Assembly (NCBI GenBank): GCA_964452045.1
Contig: CAYVKM010000058.1
Coordinates: 1-23,954 of the forward strand
Length of the DNA stretch: 23,954 nt
Direction of reading: 5' to 3'
From: CAYVKM01 sp964452045
Lineage (GTDB): Bacteria > Calditrichota > Calditrichia > RBG-13-44-9
Part shown: one piece after another, positions 8,050 through 17,505 of the stretch
Numbering within the stretch: position 1 is the first letter of the stretch
Layout of the letters: every line of letters starts with the position of its first letter
The notes under the pieces: model-generated
The model's input: only the letters and a program-made list of their open reading frames with translations
Told to the model about the DNA's origin: nothing
Database searches by the model: none
Translations under genes and position numbers: made by a program

Positions 8050-9222
8050 ATGAAAAACATTCACAGAGCAATTATCTCTATTTTAATTACCACATTAATG
8101 CTGACAATAGTCAATATTTCATGCGGTGGAAAAGATAAAAAACAGGGTTTCACCAACATGGCACCAACCGTTGGTGTATCCATTGTTAACTATTCATCTG
8201 TCACGCTGCAGCGTGAATTCCAGGCTACCCTGGTTTCCAATAAGCAAATTAAGTTGGTTACCGATGTAGGGGGCCGGGTAGAAGATATTTTGTTTAAAGA
8301 GGGTGGCCATGTTGTCCGGGGACAGCCGCTTTACAACATTGATAAAAGTCTTTACCAGGCCGCCTATGATGAAGCAGTGGCCCAATTGAAAATAGCCCAA
8401 ACCAACCTGGTAACCGCCCAAACCGATGCCCAGCGCTATCAGAACCTGTGGGATCATAATGCAGTGGACGAAATCCAGTTAGCCCATGCCAAGGCACAGG
8501 TAGAGGTCGCAAAAGCAACGGTGGATGCAGCAGCCGCGGCAGTGGCCCGTGCCAACACCAATCTGGAGCATGCCACAATTGTTGCTCCATTTACCGGGGC
8601 TACCAACGTATCCAACGTCCGACTGGGCGATCTGGTGGTAGCCTACCAGACCGTCTTAGTAACAATTGTGGATAACAGTCAGATGCGGGCAGATTTCTAT
8701 GTACCGGAAGGGCAATATGTGGCAATGCTTTCAAAGAACGATCATAACGGCACCGCTTTGCCAAAGTTCAATTTAATTTTACCTGATGGCTCACTTTATC
8801 CTTTGGAAGGCAAACTGGATTTTGTGGATAATACGGTAGATCCAACCACCGGTACCATCCTGGTGCGACTGATATTTCCTAATTCTGATAACATTTTAAA
8901 GTCCGGTATGAGCTGTGTGGTCCGGTCCGAGGAAAACAACCAGCAACAGAAATATTTGGTTATCCCGCAACAGGCCGTTCAGCAGGTATTGAATGAATAT
9001 TACGTTTATGTGGTGAACGATAGCGGGGTGGTAGGGGATAAAAAAATCACCCTGGGTGCATCTTCTAACGGATTCCAGATTGTGACAAACGGATTAAAAC
9101 AGGGAGAAAAGGTAATTGTTGAGGGAATTGAGAAGGTAAGACCAAGCCAGCACGTCAAACCGGTTCCCTATTCGGAAGCAGCAGACTCCACTCAACAATC
9201 GACTGAGAGCAAAAAGGAATAA
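8050..9222 (+). CDS. RND efflux periplasmic adaptor (membrane fusion protein), lipoprotein
   Basis: A 390-residue HlyD/AcrA-type adaptor. The signal peptide ends in a lipobox-like NISC with C25 followed by GG, so the mature protein should be lipid-anchored to a membrane facing the periplasm. A biotinyl-lipoyl-like half (TDVGGRVEDILFKEGGHVVRGQPLYNID) is followed by an alpha-helical hairpin rich in Ala (about residues 100-180), the second lipoyl half (ATIVAPFTGATNVSNVRLGDLV), and beta-barrel and membrane-proximal domains ending near VEGIEKVRPSQHVKPV. AGGA precedes ATG 8050. It bridges the RND pump and the outer-membrane channel and is followed by the pump gene after one base, indicating co-transcription and possibly translational coupling. 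Confidence 0.95.
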   Translation: MKNIHRAIISILITTLMLTIVNISCGGKDKKQGFTNMAPTVGVSIVNYSSVTLQREFQATLVSNKQIKLVTDVGGRVEDILFKEGGHVVRGQPLYNIDKSLYQAAYDEAVAQLKIAQTNLVTAQTDAQRYQNLWDHNAVDEIQLAHAKAQVEVAKATVDAAAAAVARANTNLEHATIVAPFTGATNVSNVRLGDLVVAYQTVLVTIVDNSQMRADFYVPEGQYVAMLSKNDHNGTALPKFNLILPDGSLYPLEGKLDFVDNTVDPTTGTILVRLIFPNSDNILKSGMSCVVRSEENNQQQKYLVIPQQAVQQVLNEYYVYVVNDSGVVGDKKITLGASSNGFQIVTNGLKQGEKVIVEGIEKVRPSQHVKPVPYSEAADSTQQSTESKKE

Positions 9223-9223
9223 T

Positions 9224-12200
9224 ATGTTTTCTAAAATTTTCATTGAACGGCCGGTGATGGCAATGGTGATCTCATTGTTCATCATTTCCGTAGGAATTAT
9301 CTCGTTGTTTGTTCTACCCGTTGCCCAGCTTCCGGATGTGACACCACCGGTAGTAAGCGTCTCAGGGGGATACGCCGGTGCTAATGCCTCCACAGTAGAA
9401 AGTGCGGTAGCCACACCGGTAGAGAACCAGGTAAACGGCACACCCGGAATGATGTATATGGAGTCCACCAGTGCCAATAATGGAAGTTTTTCCTTAAGCG
9501 TTACCTTTAATCTGGGAACGGATGTAGATGTTGCGGCCATGGATGTCCAAAACCGGGTGTCGCTGGCCATGCCCAGTTTGCCCAGTGAACTGATCCGTAC
9601 CGGCCTTTCGGTGAGAAAAAGAACCACCAGCATGTTGCAGGTTATAGGTCTTTATTCACCCAAGGGGACACATGATGGTAATTTCATGGATAATTACGCC
9701 AGTCTGTATATCGAAAATGAACTGGCCCGCGTTCCCGGTGTGGGCGAGGTTCTTACTTTTGGCCGGACATTCGCGATGCGGGTATGGCTGGACCCGCAGA
9801 AAATGGCCGGGTTGCATCTGACGCCTGCAAGCATTATCAATGCGGTGAGCCAGCAAAACAGCCTCACCCCGGGCGGTTCGGTCGGTTCACCACCAGCGCC
9901 TAGCGGGCAGACATTTGAAATGAGTATTGACGTGAAAGGAAGACTGGTGACACCGGAGGAATTTGGCAACATCGTTGTGGCAAGCAATCCCCAAACCGGA
10001 TCCATTACCAGATTAAAAGATGTTGCCCGAGTAGAATTGGGTTCGTCCTATTACTCCGGAACCAGGCTCCTCAACGGAAAAGTCGGCAGTGGTATGGCCA
10101 TTTTTCAGAGTCCTGGTAGCAATGCTTTAACCACCGCCACCCTGGTGAAAGAAAAAATGCAGGAGCTGGCCAAGAATTTCCCGGACGACCTGGGCTGGAC
10201 AATTGTGGTGGATAATACCCGTTTTGTGAGTGCATCCATAAAAGAAGTGATTCTGACGCTGGTTGAAGTGTTGTTGCTGGTGCTGTTTGTGGTCTTTCTG
10301 TTTTTACAATCCTGGAGGACAACATTGATCCCATTACTGGCCATTCCGGTTTCTCTTATCGGTACGTTTGCCGTGTTCTCACTCGTCGGATTCACGATCA
10401 ACACCCTCACTTTGTTTGCCATGGTTTTGGCCATCGGCATTGTGGTGGACGATGCCATTATCGTGGTGGAGGCTGCGCAGCGTAAAGTGGATGAAGAAAA
10501 ATTGCCAGCCAAACAGGCTACCATCAACGCCATGAGGGAAGTCGGTACACCGGTAATCGTCATTGCCCTTTCCCTGGCTGCGGTGTTTGTCCCGGTGACC
10601 TTCATGCCCGGAATCACCGGTATGCTCTATAAACAATTCGCAGTAACCATTTCGGTATCTGTTCTGCTTTCCGCCTTCGTGGCCCTCACGCTTACCCCCG
10701 CATTGTGTGCCCTGATGCTTAAACCGAATCCTGTGCATAAGGACAGCAAGGGGCTGTATAAACTTTTCTACAGATTCAACATCTGGTTCGAAAACCGAGT
10801 GGAAGGTTACGGGAAAAATATCCAAAAAGTCATAAAACACGCTCCGCTGATGATCATTTTATTGCTGGTAATTTATGCCGGGATCGGGCTGCTGTCCAAA
10901 ATTACCCCAACCTCCTTCCTGCCCAATGAAGATCAGGGCATGCTGATGGCGGTGATTCAACTGCCACCGGATGCTTCCACCCAGCGAACGGATGCGGTGA
11001 TGCAAAAGCTGAATGCGATTCTAGCCAATAACAAACAGATTAGTAATTATTTCCTGGTGCCAGGCTTTAGCATCTTAACCAGGGCATCCCTGTCTAATTT
11101 CGGTACTGCATTTATCGGACTAAAACCATGGGATGACAGGAAGGATAAAAATGCCCAGATTGATGCCATTGCCCAACAGCTCCAGATCGCCACTTCCCAG
11201 ATAAAAAATGCCAGCTTTCTATTCATTGCCCCTCCTCCCATCGCCGGACTGGGAACCACCTCCGGTTTTTCCATGGTTATCAATCAAAGCAATGGTACGG
11301 TAAATGAGCTGCGGGATGTCCAGAATAACTTCCTGGCTGCGGTACGAGGTCGGCCCGAGGTACAGTTCGCCTATTCCACCGCCATATATGATTATCCGGG
11401 ATACCAGCTATCTGTCAATCGGGAATATGCCCAAAAAATCGGCGTTTCCATTGGAGATGTCAATAATGCCATCCAGACTTATATGGGTGGATATTATATC
11501 AATGACTTCACCCTGTTCGACCGAACTTTCCGGGTATACGCCCAGGCCGATTCAAATTTCCGGTCCAACATTGACATGTTATCACAATATTTCGTTATGA
11601 ACAAAAACGGAGATATGGTGCCATTAAATACCCTGGTCAATGTAACACCCACCACCTCATCCCCGGTCCTTTATCACTATAACATGTACCGGTCGGTGCA
11701 GATTAATGGCTCTGCGGCCCCGGGATACAGCTCCGGTGATGCACTTACCGCTTTGCAGGAAACCGCCAGTCAGGTTTTGCCGGTGGGGTATACCTATCAA
11801 TTCACCGGAACCTCACTGCAGGAACTGGAGGCGGGAGCAACCCGGATCAAAATATTTGCCCTGTCCATCTTCTTTGTATTTTTATTCCTGGCCGCCTTGT
11901 ATGAAAGCTGGGGTGTACCGTTTGCCGTCCTGCTGGCTGTACCGATTGGTATTTTTGGCGCTTATCTTTCTCTGAAACTGGGAGGTTTGGCTGCCAGTAT
12001 CTACGCCCAGATCGGCATGATCGCCATCATTGGACTGGCAGCAAAGAATGCCATCCTGATTGTGGAATATTGTAAAATAAAATTCGAAAGCGGAACACCC
12101 CTGGTTGAGGCGGCAGTGGAAGCAGGAAAACTCCGGCTTCGTCCCATCTTGATGACCTCTTTTGCCTTTATCCTGGGTGTGGTTCCCCTCATGCTGGCCA

Positions 12201-12361
12201 GTGGCGCCGGGGCCAATGCCCGTATCAATATTGGCTTCACCGTTTTTGGCGGCATGCTTACCGCCACCATGCTGGCCGTTATTTTTATTCCGTTATTTTA
12301 CGTACTCATCATCCGTTTGATTTACCGGAATAGGAAAAATACAGAACTGAAAACAGATTAA
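9224..12361 (+). CDS. RND multidrug efflux transporter, HAE1/AcrB type
   Basis: A 1045-residue inner-membrane proton/drug antiporter, the usual length for this family. It starts with the characteristic FIERPVMAMVISLFI of TM1. The proton-relay pair is intact as D409-D410 in GIVVDDAIIVVE (equivalent to AcrB D407/D408), as is K941 in GLAAKNAILIVEY (AcrB K940). Two large periplasmic loops follow TM1 and TM7. Drug specificity cannot be read from sequence; the AcrB-like rather than CusA-like motifs favour organic solutes over metal ions. AAAGGA precedes ATG 9224, one base after the adaptor stop. The gene ends 167 bp from the convergent beta-helix gene. Confidence 0.97.
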   Translation: MFSKIFIERPVMAMVISLFIISVGIISLFVLPVAQLPDVTPPVVSVSGGYAGANASTVESAVATPVENQVNGTPGMMYMESTSANNGSFSLSVTFNLGTDVDVAAMDVQNRVSLAMPSLPSELIRTGLSVRKRTTSMLQVIGLYSPKGTHDGNFMDNYASLYIENELARVPGVGEVLTFGRTFAMRVWLDPQKMAGLHLTPASIINAVSQQNSLTPGGSVGSPPAPSGQTFEMSIDVKGRLVTPEEFGNIVVASNPQTGSITRLKDVARVELGSSYYSGTRLLNGKVGSGMAIFQSPGSNALTTATLVKEKMQELAKNFPDDLGWTIVVDNTRFVSASIKEVILTLVEVLLLVLFVVFLFLQSWRTTLIPLLAIPVSLIGTFAVFSLVGFTINTLTLFAMVLAIGIVVDDAIIVVEAAQRKVDEEKLPAKQATINAMREVGTPVIVIALSLAAVFVPVTFMPGITGMLYKQFAVTISVSVLLSAFVALTLTPALCALMLKPNPVHKDSKGLYKLFYRFNIWFENRVEGYGKNIQKVIKHAPLMIILLLVIYAGIGLLSKITPTSFLPNEDQGMLMAVIQLPPDASTQRTDAVMQKLNAILANNKQISNYFLVPGFSILTRASLSNFGTAFIGLKPWDDRKDKNAQIDAIAQQLQIATSQIKNASFLFIAPPPIAGLGTTSGFSMVINQSNGTVNELRDVQNNFLAAVRGRPEVQFAYSTAIYDYPGYQLSVNREYAQKIGVSIGDVNNAIQTYMGGYYINDFTLFDRTFRVYAQADSNFRSNIDMLSQYFVMNKNGDMVPLNTLVNVTPTTSSPVLYHYNMYRSVQINGSAAPGYSSGDALTALQETASQVLPVGYTYQFTGTSLQELEAGATRIKIFALSIFFVFLFLAALYESWGVPFAVLLAVPIGIFGAYLSLKLGGLAASIYAQIGMIAIIGLAAKNAILIVEYCKIKFESGTPLVEAAVEAGKLRLRPILMTSFAFILGVVPLMLASGAGANARINIGFTVFGGMLTATMLAVIFIPLFYVLIIRLIYRNRKNTELKTD

Positions 12362-12472
12362 ATCTTTAAGGTAAAAGGAAAAAGTAATAAAGAAATATTT
12401 TAATCCTTCTTTTTCTACCAAAAATCAAAATGATCACATAACTCTTGCTGAATTTCCGGTTCAATTTTTATA

Positions 12473-12512
12473 AAAAGGGGCCGCCTTTGGAAGACAGCAC
12501 CTTTTGGTTTAA
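12473..12512 (+). terminator. Weak hairpin between convergent genes, possible terminator
   Basis: AAAAGGGGC (12473-12481) pairs with GCACCTTTT (12497-12505) with one mismatch, followed by GGTTTAAGG. The T-tract is poor. It is the best hairpin I found in the 167-bp gap between the RND gene and the convergent secreted-protein gene; the rest of the gap is plain AT-rich sequence. Confidence 0.25.
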
Positions 12513-12528
12513 GGATTGAAATATCTCC

Positions 12529-14376
12529 CTATTTCATCAAAATCAACTTTTTCTGATACATTTTACCGTTTACTTCCAAACGGTAGAAATAAATACCGCT
12601 GGCCACCTCTGCCGCATTCCAGACATACTTGTGACTTCCCGCCTGAAGTTTACCGGACACCAGGCTGGCCACTTCTTGTCCCAGTACATTGTAAATCTTC
12701 AAACTGACAAAGTCGTCATAGGGAAGTTCAAAACCAATAGTGGTCCGGTTATTAAACGGATTGGGATAGGAACTGACCTTGAAAGTTTTTTCCTGGTTTT
12801 CAGCCAGAACTTCCTGTTCTTCATATTCCATGGTTTGTACCTCTTTGGCAAAATTGAAGAAATTCCACCAGCCTGCAGCATAGGGTCCACCATAAGCCCC
12901 AATGTCGTTGCAAATTGTTCCTCTGGCTGGAAGTTGGGCATGTCCGGGAAAGAACAGGCTGGCCGGATCGTTGTACATCGGATCGGGATTGCCAGCATCG
13001 ATGCAGGGAGATCGGAATCCCAGGAAAAGCAGCGGCCCAAACAACCGCGGATTGACATTCATATTGCCAGTGCCGGTCCAGCTTCCCTTTACATCCGAAT
13101 AGGTAATATCAATAGTGCCGCTCTCAATGTAAACTTCCGGACCATCTGGTGCTTCATTATTCCACAGAATCGAATTCATGACCGTCGCTGCCGCGTTTTT
13201 AGTATAAATTGCCCCTCCCTGCATCTCAGCATAATTTTTGGCAATGGTATTATTATTGATCTGGGCAAAACTGAAAGCATCGCCAATCCAGCCACCACCG
13301 CCATAGGTAGCATGGTTCTTTTCAAATAGGTTGTTTTCAATAACCGGACTGCCATCCCAGATGGCAAAACCACCGCCCAGGCAGGGACCGGTACCGCTAA
13401 AGATATTATGAGAAATAATATTGTTTCGGAAATAAACTTCATCAGGCGGAAAATCGAAGAGGACACCTGCTCCAAAGCTGTTGTTGACCGCATTCACTTC
13501 ATTGTGTTGTACAATATTATTCACATAGACACCTTTACTGCCAAGGATGCAAAGTCCACCCCCATTACCACCCAGCCAGTTAGTTGCCATTTCGCTTTGC
13601 AGGGCCCTATTATGCATAATGATGTTTCCGGACATATATAATTCATTCGGGGGTGTCGGAGCAGACCAGGACTGAACAATTAATCCACCACCACCTGCGC
13701 TTCCATCTTCAGCATAAATAGTATTGTGGATAAAAGTATTCTTTACAATCCTACCGGAACATGAAAATGAAACTCCCCCACCACCGCACATAATTGAACC
13801 GGTAACAAAGTTGTTTTCAAAGACATTATTTTCGAGTATGACATACATTGGAACCCATGGAGGAGTAATCGAAAGACCTCCGCCCCAGCTCATACCCGCA
13901 GCACCCATTTCTGATTTATTGTTTTTAATAATGTTATGTACAATTTTAGCTCCAGAGGCTAAACAATAAATCCCACCACCTTCACGGATCGGTGGATTTC
14001 CCGGAAACATTTCCAATGTTCCTGTTCCGCCTGTAATTGTAAAACCACATAAAACAGAGGTGGTATCTTCGCCGGATACAAATGATACCACCGAACCATT
14101 GTCCGGATTATTGGGCTGACTACCGTTAATGATGGTCTTGCGGATGTGCTTTTCCTTGCCATCCTGATAAAATTTGCTGGCCACGGTAATGGCTTTTCCC
14201 ATAAAGTTGATGTTTTCGTAATAGGTGCCCTCCGCCACCAGTACCACATCTCCGGTTGTTGCCGCATTAATGCCATCCTGAATGGTGGGTTGCTCTGCGG
14301 GTACATGAATAACAGTGCCAAAAGCCAATGATGCTATACTCATCATAAAAAATATAAAGGCTATTATACGACACAT
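12529..14376 (-). CDS. Secreted right-handed beta-helix protein with C-terminal sorting domain
   Basis: A 615-residue protein. An N-terminal signal peptide (about 1-20, ending SLAFG) precedes HVPAEQPTIQDGINAATTGD, the entry motif of pectate-lyase-like beta-helix proteins. Residues about 60-480 carry many short parallel beta-helix coils of the form GGGI.....IVHNIIKNN and ILENNVFENNF, rich in Asn ladders and Gly. Residues 535-615 form the YPNPFN sorting domain (YPNPFNNRTTIGF, then LKIYNVLGQEVASLV, ending KKLILMK), which in FCB bacteria directs type IX export or surface attachment. GAGGTCATT precedes the ATG. Such proteins may bind or cleave polysaccharide, but no catalytic site is recognisable here. 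It is a paralog of the upstream 932-residue protein, 83 bp away and probably co-transcribed. Confidence 0.9.
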   Translation of the reverse strand: MCRIIAFIFFMMSIASLAFGTVIHVPAEQPTIQDGINAATTGDVVLVAEGTYYENINFMGKAITVASKFYQDGKEKHIRKTIINGSQPNNPDNGSVVSFVSGEDTTSVLCGFTITGGTGTLEMFPGNPPIREGGGIYCLASGAKIVHNIIKNNKSEMGAAGMSWGGGLSITPPWVPMYVILENNVFENNFVTGSIMCGGGGVSFSCSGRIVKNTFIHNTIYAEDGSAGGGGLIVQSWSAPTPPNELYMSGNIIMHNRALQSEMATNWLGGNGGGLCILGSKGVYVNNIVQHNEVNAVNNSFGAGVLFDFPPDEVYFRNNIISHNIFSGTGPCLGGGFAIWDGSPVIENNLFEKNHATYGGGGWIGDAFSFAQINNNTIAKNYAEMQGGAIYTKNAAATVMNSILWNNEAPDGPEVYIESGTIDITYSDVKGSWTGTGNMNVNPRLFGPLLFLGFRSPCIDAGNPDPMYNDPASLFFPGHAQLPARGTICNDIGAYGGPYAAGWWNFFNFAKEVQTMEYEEQEVLAENQEKTFKVSSYPNPFNNRTTIGFELPYDDFVSLKIYNVLGQEVASLVSGKLQAGSHKYVWNAAEVASGIYFYRLEVNGKMYQKKLILMK

Positions 14377-14459
14377 AATGACCTCACTTTGCTAATTATT
14401 CAAATAGCTGTTCATCCCTGAAAAATTGTTATCCTGATTAAGGTTCATAGGCGCCTCTC

Positions 14460-17258
14460 TTATTTTAATAAAATGAGTTTTCTGGTTTGTTTGAATGATC
14501 CTGTTTCTAAACAGTACAGGTACACTCCACTCGCCAATCCCCTGGCGTCCCAATCGTATTTATATTTGCCAGCGGTTAATCTATCCGAAAACAGAGTAGC
14601 TACTTCTTCTCCCAGAATATTATAAATCTTTAGGGTAACAAAACCGGTTTGTGGCAGGGCAAATCCAATTGTGGTGGTTGGATTAAAGGGATTAGGATAG
14701 TTCTGGAATAACTTAATGGTGGAGGGAATCAATTCACCATCAGGCGTTTTCTTTTCCAATCCAGTAATTATCGGATCCCAATCGCAGGCAAAGGGTCCGC
14801 CAAAAGCGCCTATATCACTGATGATAGTGCCACGGGCCGGCCATGAAGCGAATCCGGGATTCAGTGGATCTTCCGGATCGAAGATGCTACCGTCACCAGC
14901 ATCAACACAAGGTGACTGATCATGCAGACAAAACCAGTGATTGGATGGATCTAAAAACATGGGATCGGCATTGATATTTCCGGTCCCTAGACCAGGCCAC
15001 CCCCCCTGCACATCAGAATATTCGACCGTATCCACTCCACCAACCGAATATATTCCGGTTCCATTATTCCAAATTATTGAGTTTTTTATTAGACTGTTCG
15101 AACCGTTTGAGAAGACTCCGCCACCTGTGATTGCTGAATTTTGGGTAATCGTATTGTTAAACACGCGAGGTTTATTGAGATGTAAGCCACCGATATAAAT
15201 CCCTCCCCCATGATCAGCATTAGTGTTATTGAAAATCAGATTATTGTTCAGAATGGGGCTGCAGGGTATCGCATAACTCCAGAGAGTGACCCCTGCTCCC
15301 CAGCAGATTGAATTCGGTAAGGCTAGGTTAGAGGCCACATAATTATTCGCAAATACCGTTTCTCCATTTTGATTTTGCAGGACCACACCGCCACCATAAC
15401 ATCTGACGCCCATTCCGGCATTACTTTGAACTTCATTATGAGTAATGGTATTATATTTAATTGTCGCTTTGGGACTGGTAAAAACAGCTAAACCGCCCCC
15501 TACTCCCTGACCGGTTCCATTTGTTAAGGCTTTGTTGAAACGAATGAAATTACCCATAACGAACCTTTCATAAGGAATGGTGATAGTGGGATCTCCGGAA
15601 CCCAGCATGATTCCTCCACCGAACATACCGGGTTCTGAACATGTGCCGGTATTATGTTCAATGGCGTTATTGTAAACTTTTGCATTGCTGGTAAGAGTTA
15701 CACCAGCACCACTACCTAGTTTACCCGTGATAGTGTTCCAAATGATCCTATTATTTTCCAGGATCACCCATGAAGTATTTCCGGGGGGACCCGCATCGAT
15801 ACCTCCGCCACTGACGATTCCGGAAGCAAGGGTGATGGTATTATACTGAATATTATTGTGACAAATACGGGCTCCGGAATATTTACATTTAATACCAGCA
15901 CCTACTCTCCCCCCCAGCCCGGGTGGTTGTGGAGGAGAATATGTTCCGGTACCCCCTGTAATAGTAAATCCACATAAAATAGAAGTTGTATCTTCCCCAG
16001 AAACAAAATAGACAACAGATCCGCTGTCCGGATGACTGGGTTGACTTCCATCAATGATGGTATTATTAATATGGTTTGTGTCCCCATTAATCAAGAACCA
16101 GCTGGCAACGGTTATGGCCTTTCCCATGAAGTTGATATTCTCATAGTAAGTGCTGTCTGCCACTAACACCGTGTCGCCATCAACTGCAGCGTCAATCCCG
16201 GCCTGGATGGTGGAGTAGTCAGCGGGAACCTGCAGAATGGCGGGTCTCCGTTTTGCAGTCGCCATGCCAATTTCACCGACGTTAAATCCGTAATCGTAAT
16301 ACATATAATAGACCGAGTCCTTTAGGACCACGGAAGGAATTTCGATAACACCGCCGCTGCTAACCGCGCAAGGATCATCAGCCCGCACGTAGATGGGATT
16401 ATAGATGGCTTTTGTCCAGTGTATACCATCGGTACTAACAGCATACCCAAAACCACCAGGATTACTACCACCATGATAGAACATTTCGTAATTGTGGACG
16501 GTTTTCCGAACCGAAGGCATCCATACGAAATTATCATCCCAGCTTGGAGAAGCGCTTGGTTTTAACACCGGATCACTTTCCGCATAAGGTGGGTTGCTGG
16601 TTGCCGGATCGTCATATTTTACCCAATGTACACCATCGGTGGATGTCGCCATGCCAATTCGCATAGTCAGCACGCCCGGCGGAGGCGGCGCAGTCCCCCC
16701 GGAGTAATACATCATATATCCGATATCTGTTTTTAATACGCTTTCGACACTAATAAATTCGGAATCCCATTCCCCGGGACTGCCTTTTTCTAACACCGGA
16801 TTATCTCTGCGTATCCAATTGTCAAATGGATAAACCGAAGCTGCTCGCCCCACTGCTAGTCCCGGTTCTCCATAGTAATACATGATTAAGCTGTCCCCTT
16901 CCAACAGCAGTGCACCTGTATTCACATCTGAGGAATCAAACCCGCTGCCATCTCCCTCCAAGACCGGGTTGGATGGATATTTGGTGAATGGATCAAACCC
17001 ATCAACAGAAGTCGCATACCCAACAGCATTTGGCATACTGGATTGAATTGCCCCGCTGTAGAATAGATAAAATAGACTGTCCAGGTAGATTGTCTTAGCC
17101 ACGAACACAATACCCGAATCCCACCCTGGACCTTTTTGAAGAACCGGATTCCCCGGATGGGCTGTGAATGGCCATTGCGGCTGTGCATAAAGTATATTTG
17201 CAACGATTACAAAAATCAGAACTGATGTAAATAAAACACTCTTGAAATCGGGTTTCAT
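14460..17258 (-). CDS. Secreted glycosidase-like propeller plus beta-helix protein with C-terminal sorting domain
   Basis: A 932-residue protein with three visible modules. After a signal peptide (1-25, ILYAQ end) residues 27-338 hold repeated blades with the motif NPVL followed by W/F-D-S/D: NPVLQKGPGWDSG, NPVLEGDGSGFDSS, NPVLEKGSPGEWDSE and DPVLKPSASPSWDDN, with LFYSG, YYYG, MYYSGG and MFYHGG strands. This is the five-bladed propeller fold of GH43/GH130-like enzymes; catalytic residues could not be assigned. Residues 342-790 are a beta-helix beginning QVPADYSTIQAGIDAAVDGD, closely matching the downstream paralog, including the SGEDTTS.LCGFTITGGTGT segment. Residues 850-932 form the YPNPFN sorting domain ending RKLILLK; it has C in YLYCLE where YRL is usual. 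AAGGAG precedes the ATG. A palindromic operator and promoter lie just upstream. Confidence 0.88.
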   Translation of the reverse strand: MKPDFKSVLFTSVLIFVIVANILYAQPQWPFTAHPGNPVLQKGPGWDSGIVFVAKTIYLDSLFYLFYSGAIQSSMPNAVGYATSVDGFDPFTKYPSNPVLEGDGSGFDSSDVNTGALLLEGDSLIMYYYGEPGLAVGRAASVYPFDNWIRRDNPVLEKGSPGEWDSEFISVESVLKTDIGYMMYYSGGTAPPPPGVLTMRIGMATSTDGVHWVKYDDPATSNPPYAESDPVLKPSASPSWDDNFVWMPSVRKTVHNYEMFYHGGSNPGGFGYAVSTDGIHWTKAIYNPIYVRADDPCAVSSGGVIEIPSVVLKDSVYYMYYDYGFNVGEIGMATAKRRPAILQVPADYSTIQAGIDAAVDGDTVLVADSTYYENINFMGKAITVASWFLINGDTNHINNTIIDGSQPSHPDSGSVVYFVSGEDTTSILCGFTITGGTGTYSPPQPPGLGGRVGAGIKCKYSGARICHNNIQYNTITLASGIVSGGGIDAGPPGNTSWVILENNRIIWNTITGKLGSGAGVTLTSNAKVYNNAIEHNTGTCSEPGMFGGGIMLGSGDPTITIPYERFVMGNFIRFNKALTNGTGQGVGGGLAVFTSPKATIKYNTITHNEVQSNAGMGVRCYGGGVVLQNQNGETVFANNYVASNLALPNSICWGAGVTLWSYAIPCSPILNNNLIFNNTNADHGGGIYIGGLHLNKPRVFNNTITQNSAITGGGVFSNGSNSLIKNSIIWNNGTGIYSVGGVDTVEYSDVQGGWPGLGTGNINADPMFLDPSNHWFCLHDQSPCVDAGDGSIFDPEDPLNPGFASWPARGTIISDIGAFGGPFACDWDPIITGLEKKTPDGELIPSTIKLFQNYPNPFNPTTTIGFALPQTGFVTLKIYNILGEEVATLFSDRLTAGKYKYDWDARGLASGVYLYCLETGSFKQTRKLILLK

Positions 17259-17307
17259 AATACTCTCCTTTCATACAGCTTTTAGTCTAATTTCTGAATT
17301 TGATTAG

Positions 17308-17336
17308 AATTTACAGGAGTGTTTTCATTTTGTAAA
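17308..17336 (-). promoter_or_regulatory. Candidate promoter of the 932-residue secreted protein
   Basis: On the minus strand TTTACA (17336-17331) and TAAATT (17313-17308) are 17 bp apart, giving a start near 17301 and a leader of about 43 bases. The first T of the -35 is the last base of the palindrome at 17336-17353. The response regulator promoter has the same arrangement. Confidence 0.5.
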
Positions 17337-17353
17337 TACCGGGATCACGGTAT
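17336..17353. promoter_or_regulatory. Palindromic operator, copy 2 (one mismatch)
   Basis: ATACCGGGATCACGGTAT differs in one base from the perfect palindrome ATACCGTGATCACGGTAT at 18226-18243, and with its flanks the dyad extends to 17334-17355 (AAA/TTT). Its centre lies 31.5 bp from the first base of the -10, about -43 relative to the inferred start, a class II activator position. The likely binder is the NarL-type response regulator next door, but a CRP/FNR-family protein is possible. Confidence 0.65.
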
Positions 17354-17420
17354 TTTTCGGTCGAAAAGCGCTAAAAATCAATAATTTTAGGTAGAATTGA
17401 TTTTGAGGGGTGCTAATAAA

Positions 17421-17504
17421 ATGGAGTGTTGGAGTAATGGAGTGATGGGGGAATGAAGTGATGGGGGAACAGATGCTCTGTTCCAGTACTCCACTACTCC
17501 AGTC
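17421..17504. repeat. 8-bp tandem array with an inverted copy around a hairpin
   Basis: Six imperfect 8-mers starting at 17421 (ATGGAGTG, TTGGAGTA, ATGGAGTG, ATGGGGGA, ATGAAGTG, ATGGGGGA) lead into a perfect 7-bp stem, GGAACAG-ATGCT-CTGTTCC (17466-17484). The array then reappears inverted as AGTACTCC-ACTACTCC-AGTCC. The element abuts the 3' end of the response regulator gene (stop at 17506), so it may act in termination or mRNA 3'-end protection for that gene, or be a small mobile repeat. There is no strong T-tract. Confidence 0.6.
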
Positions 17505-17505
17505 C

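Noticed and set aside
9094..10840. Several minus-strand frames of 100-180 codons
   Set aside because: They are antisense to the adaptor and RND genes, which have clear family motifs along their whole length.
12631..13329. Open frame of 232 codons on the plus strand
   Set aside because: It lies wholly antisense to the beta-helix gene, has no ribosome-binding site or recognisable domain, and reflects the biased codon use of the real gene.
17303..17308. TCTAAT as the -10 of the 932-residue protein promoter
   Set aside because: It leaves no acceptable -35 and inconsistent spacing to the palindrome; TTTACA-17-TAAATT is better and matches the regulator promoter.
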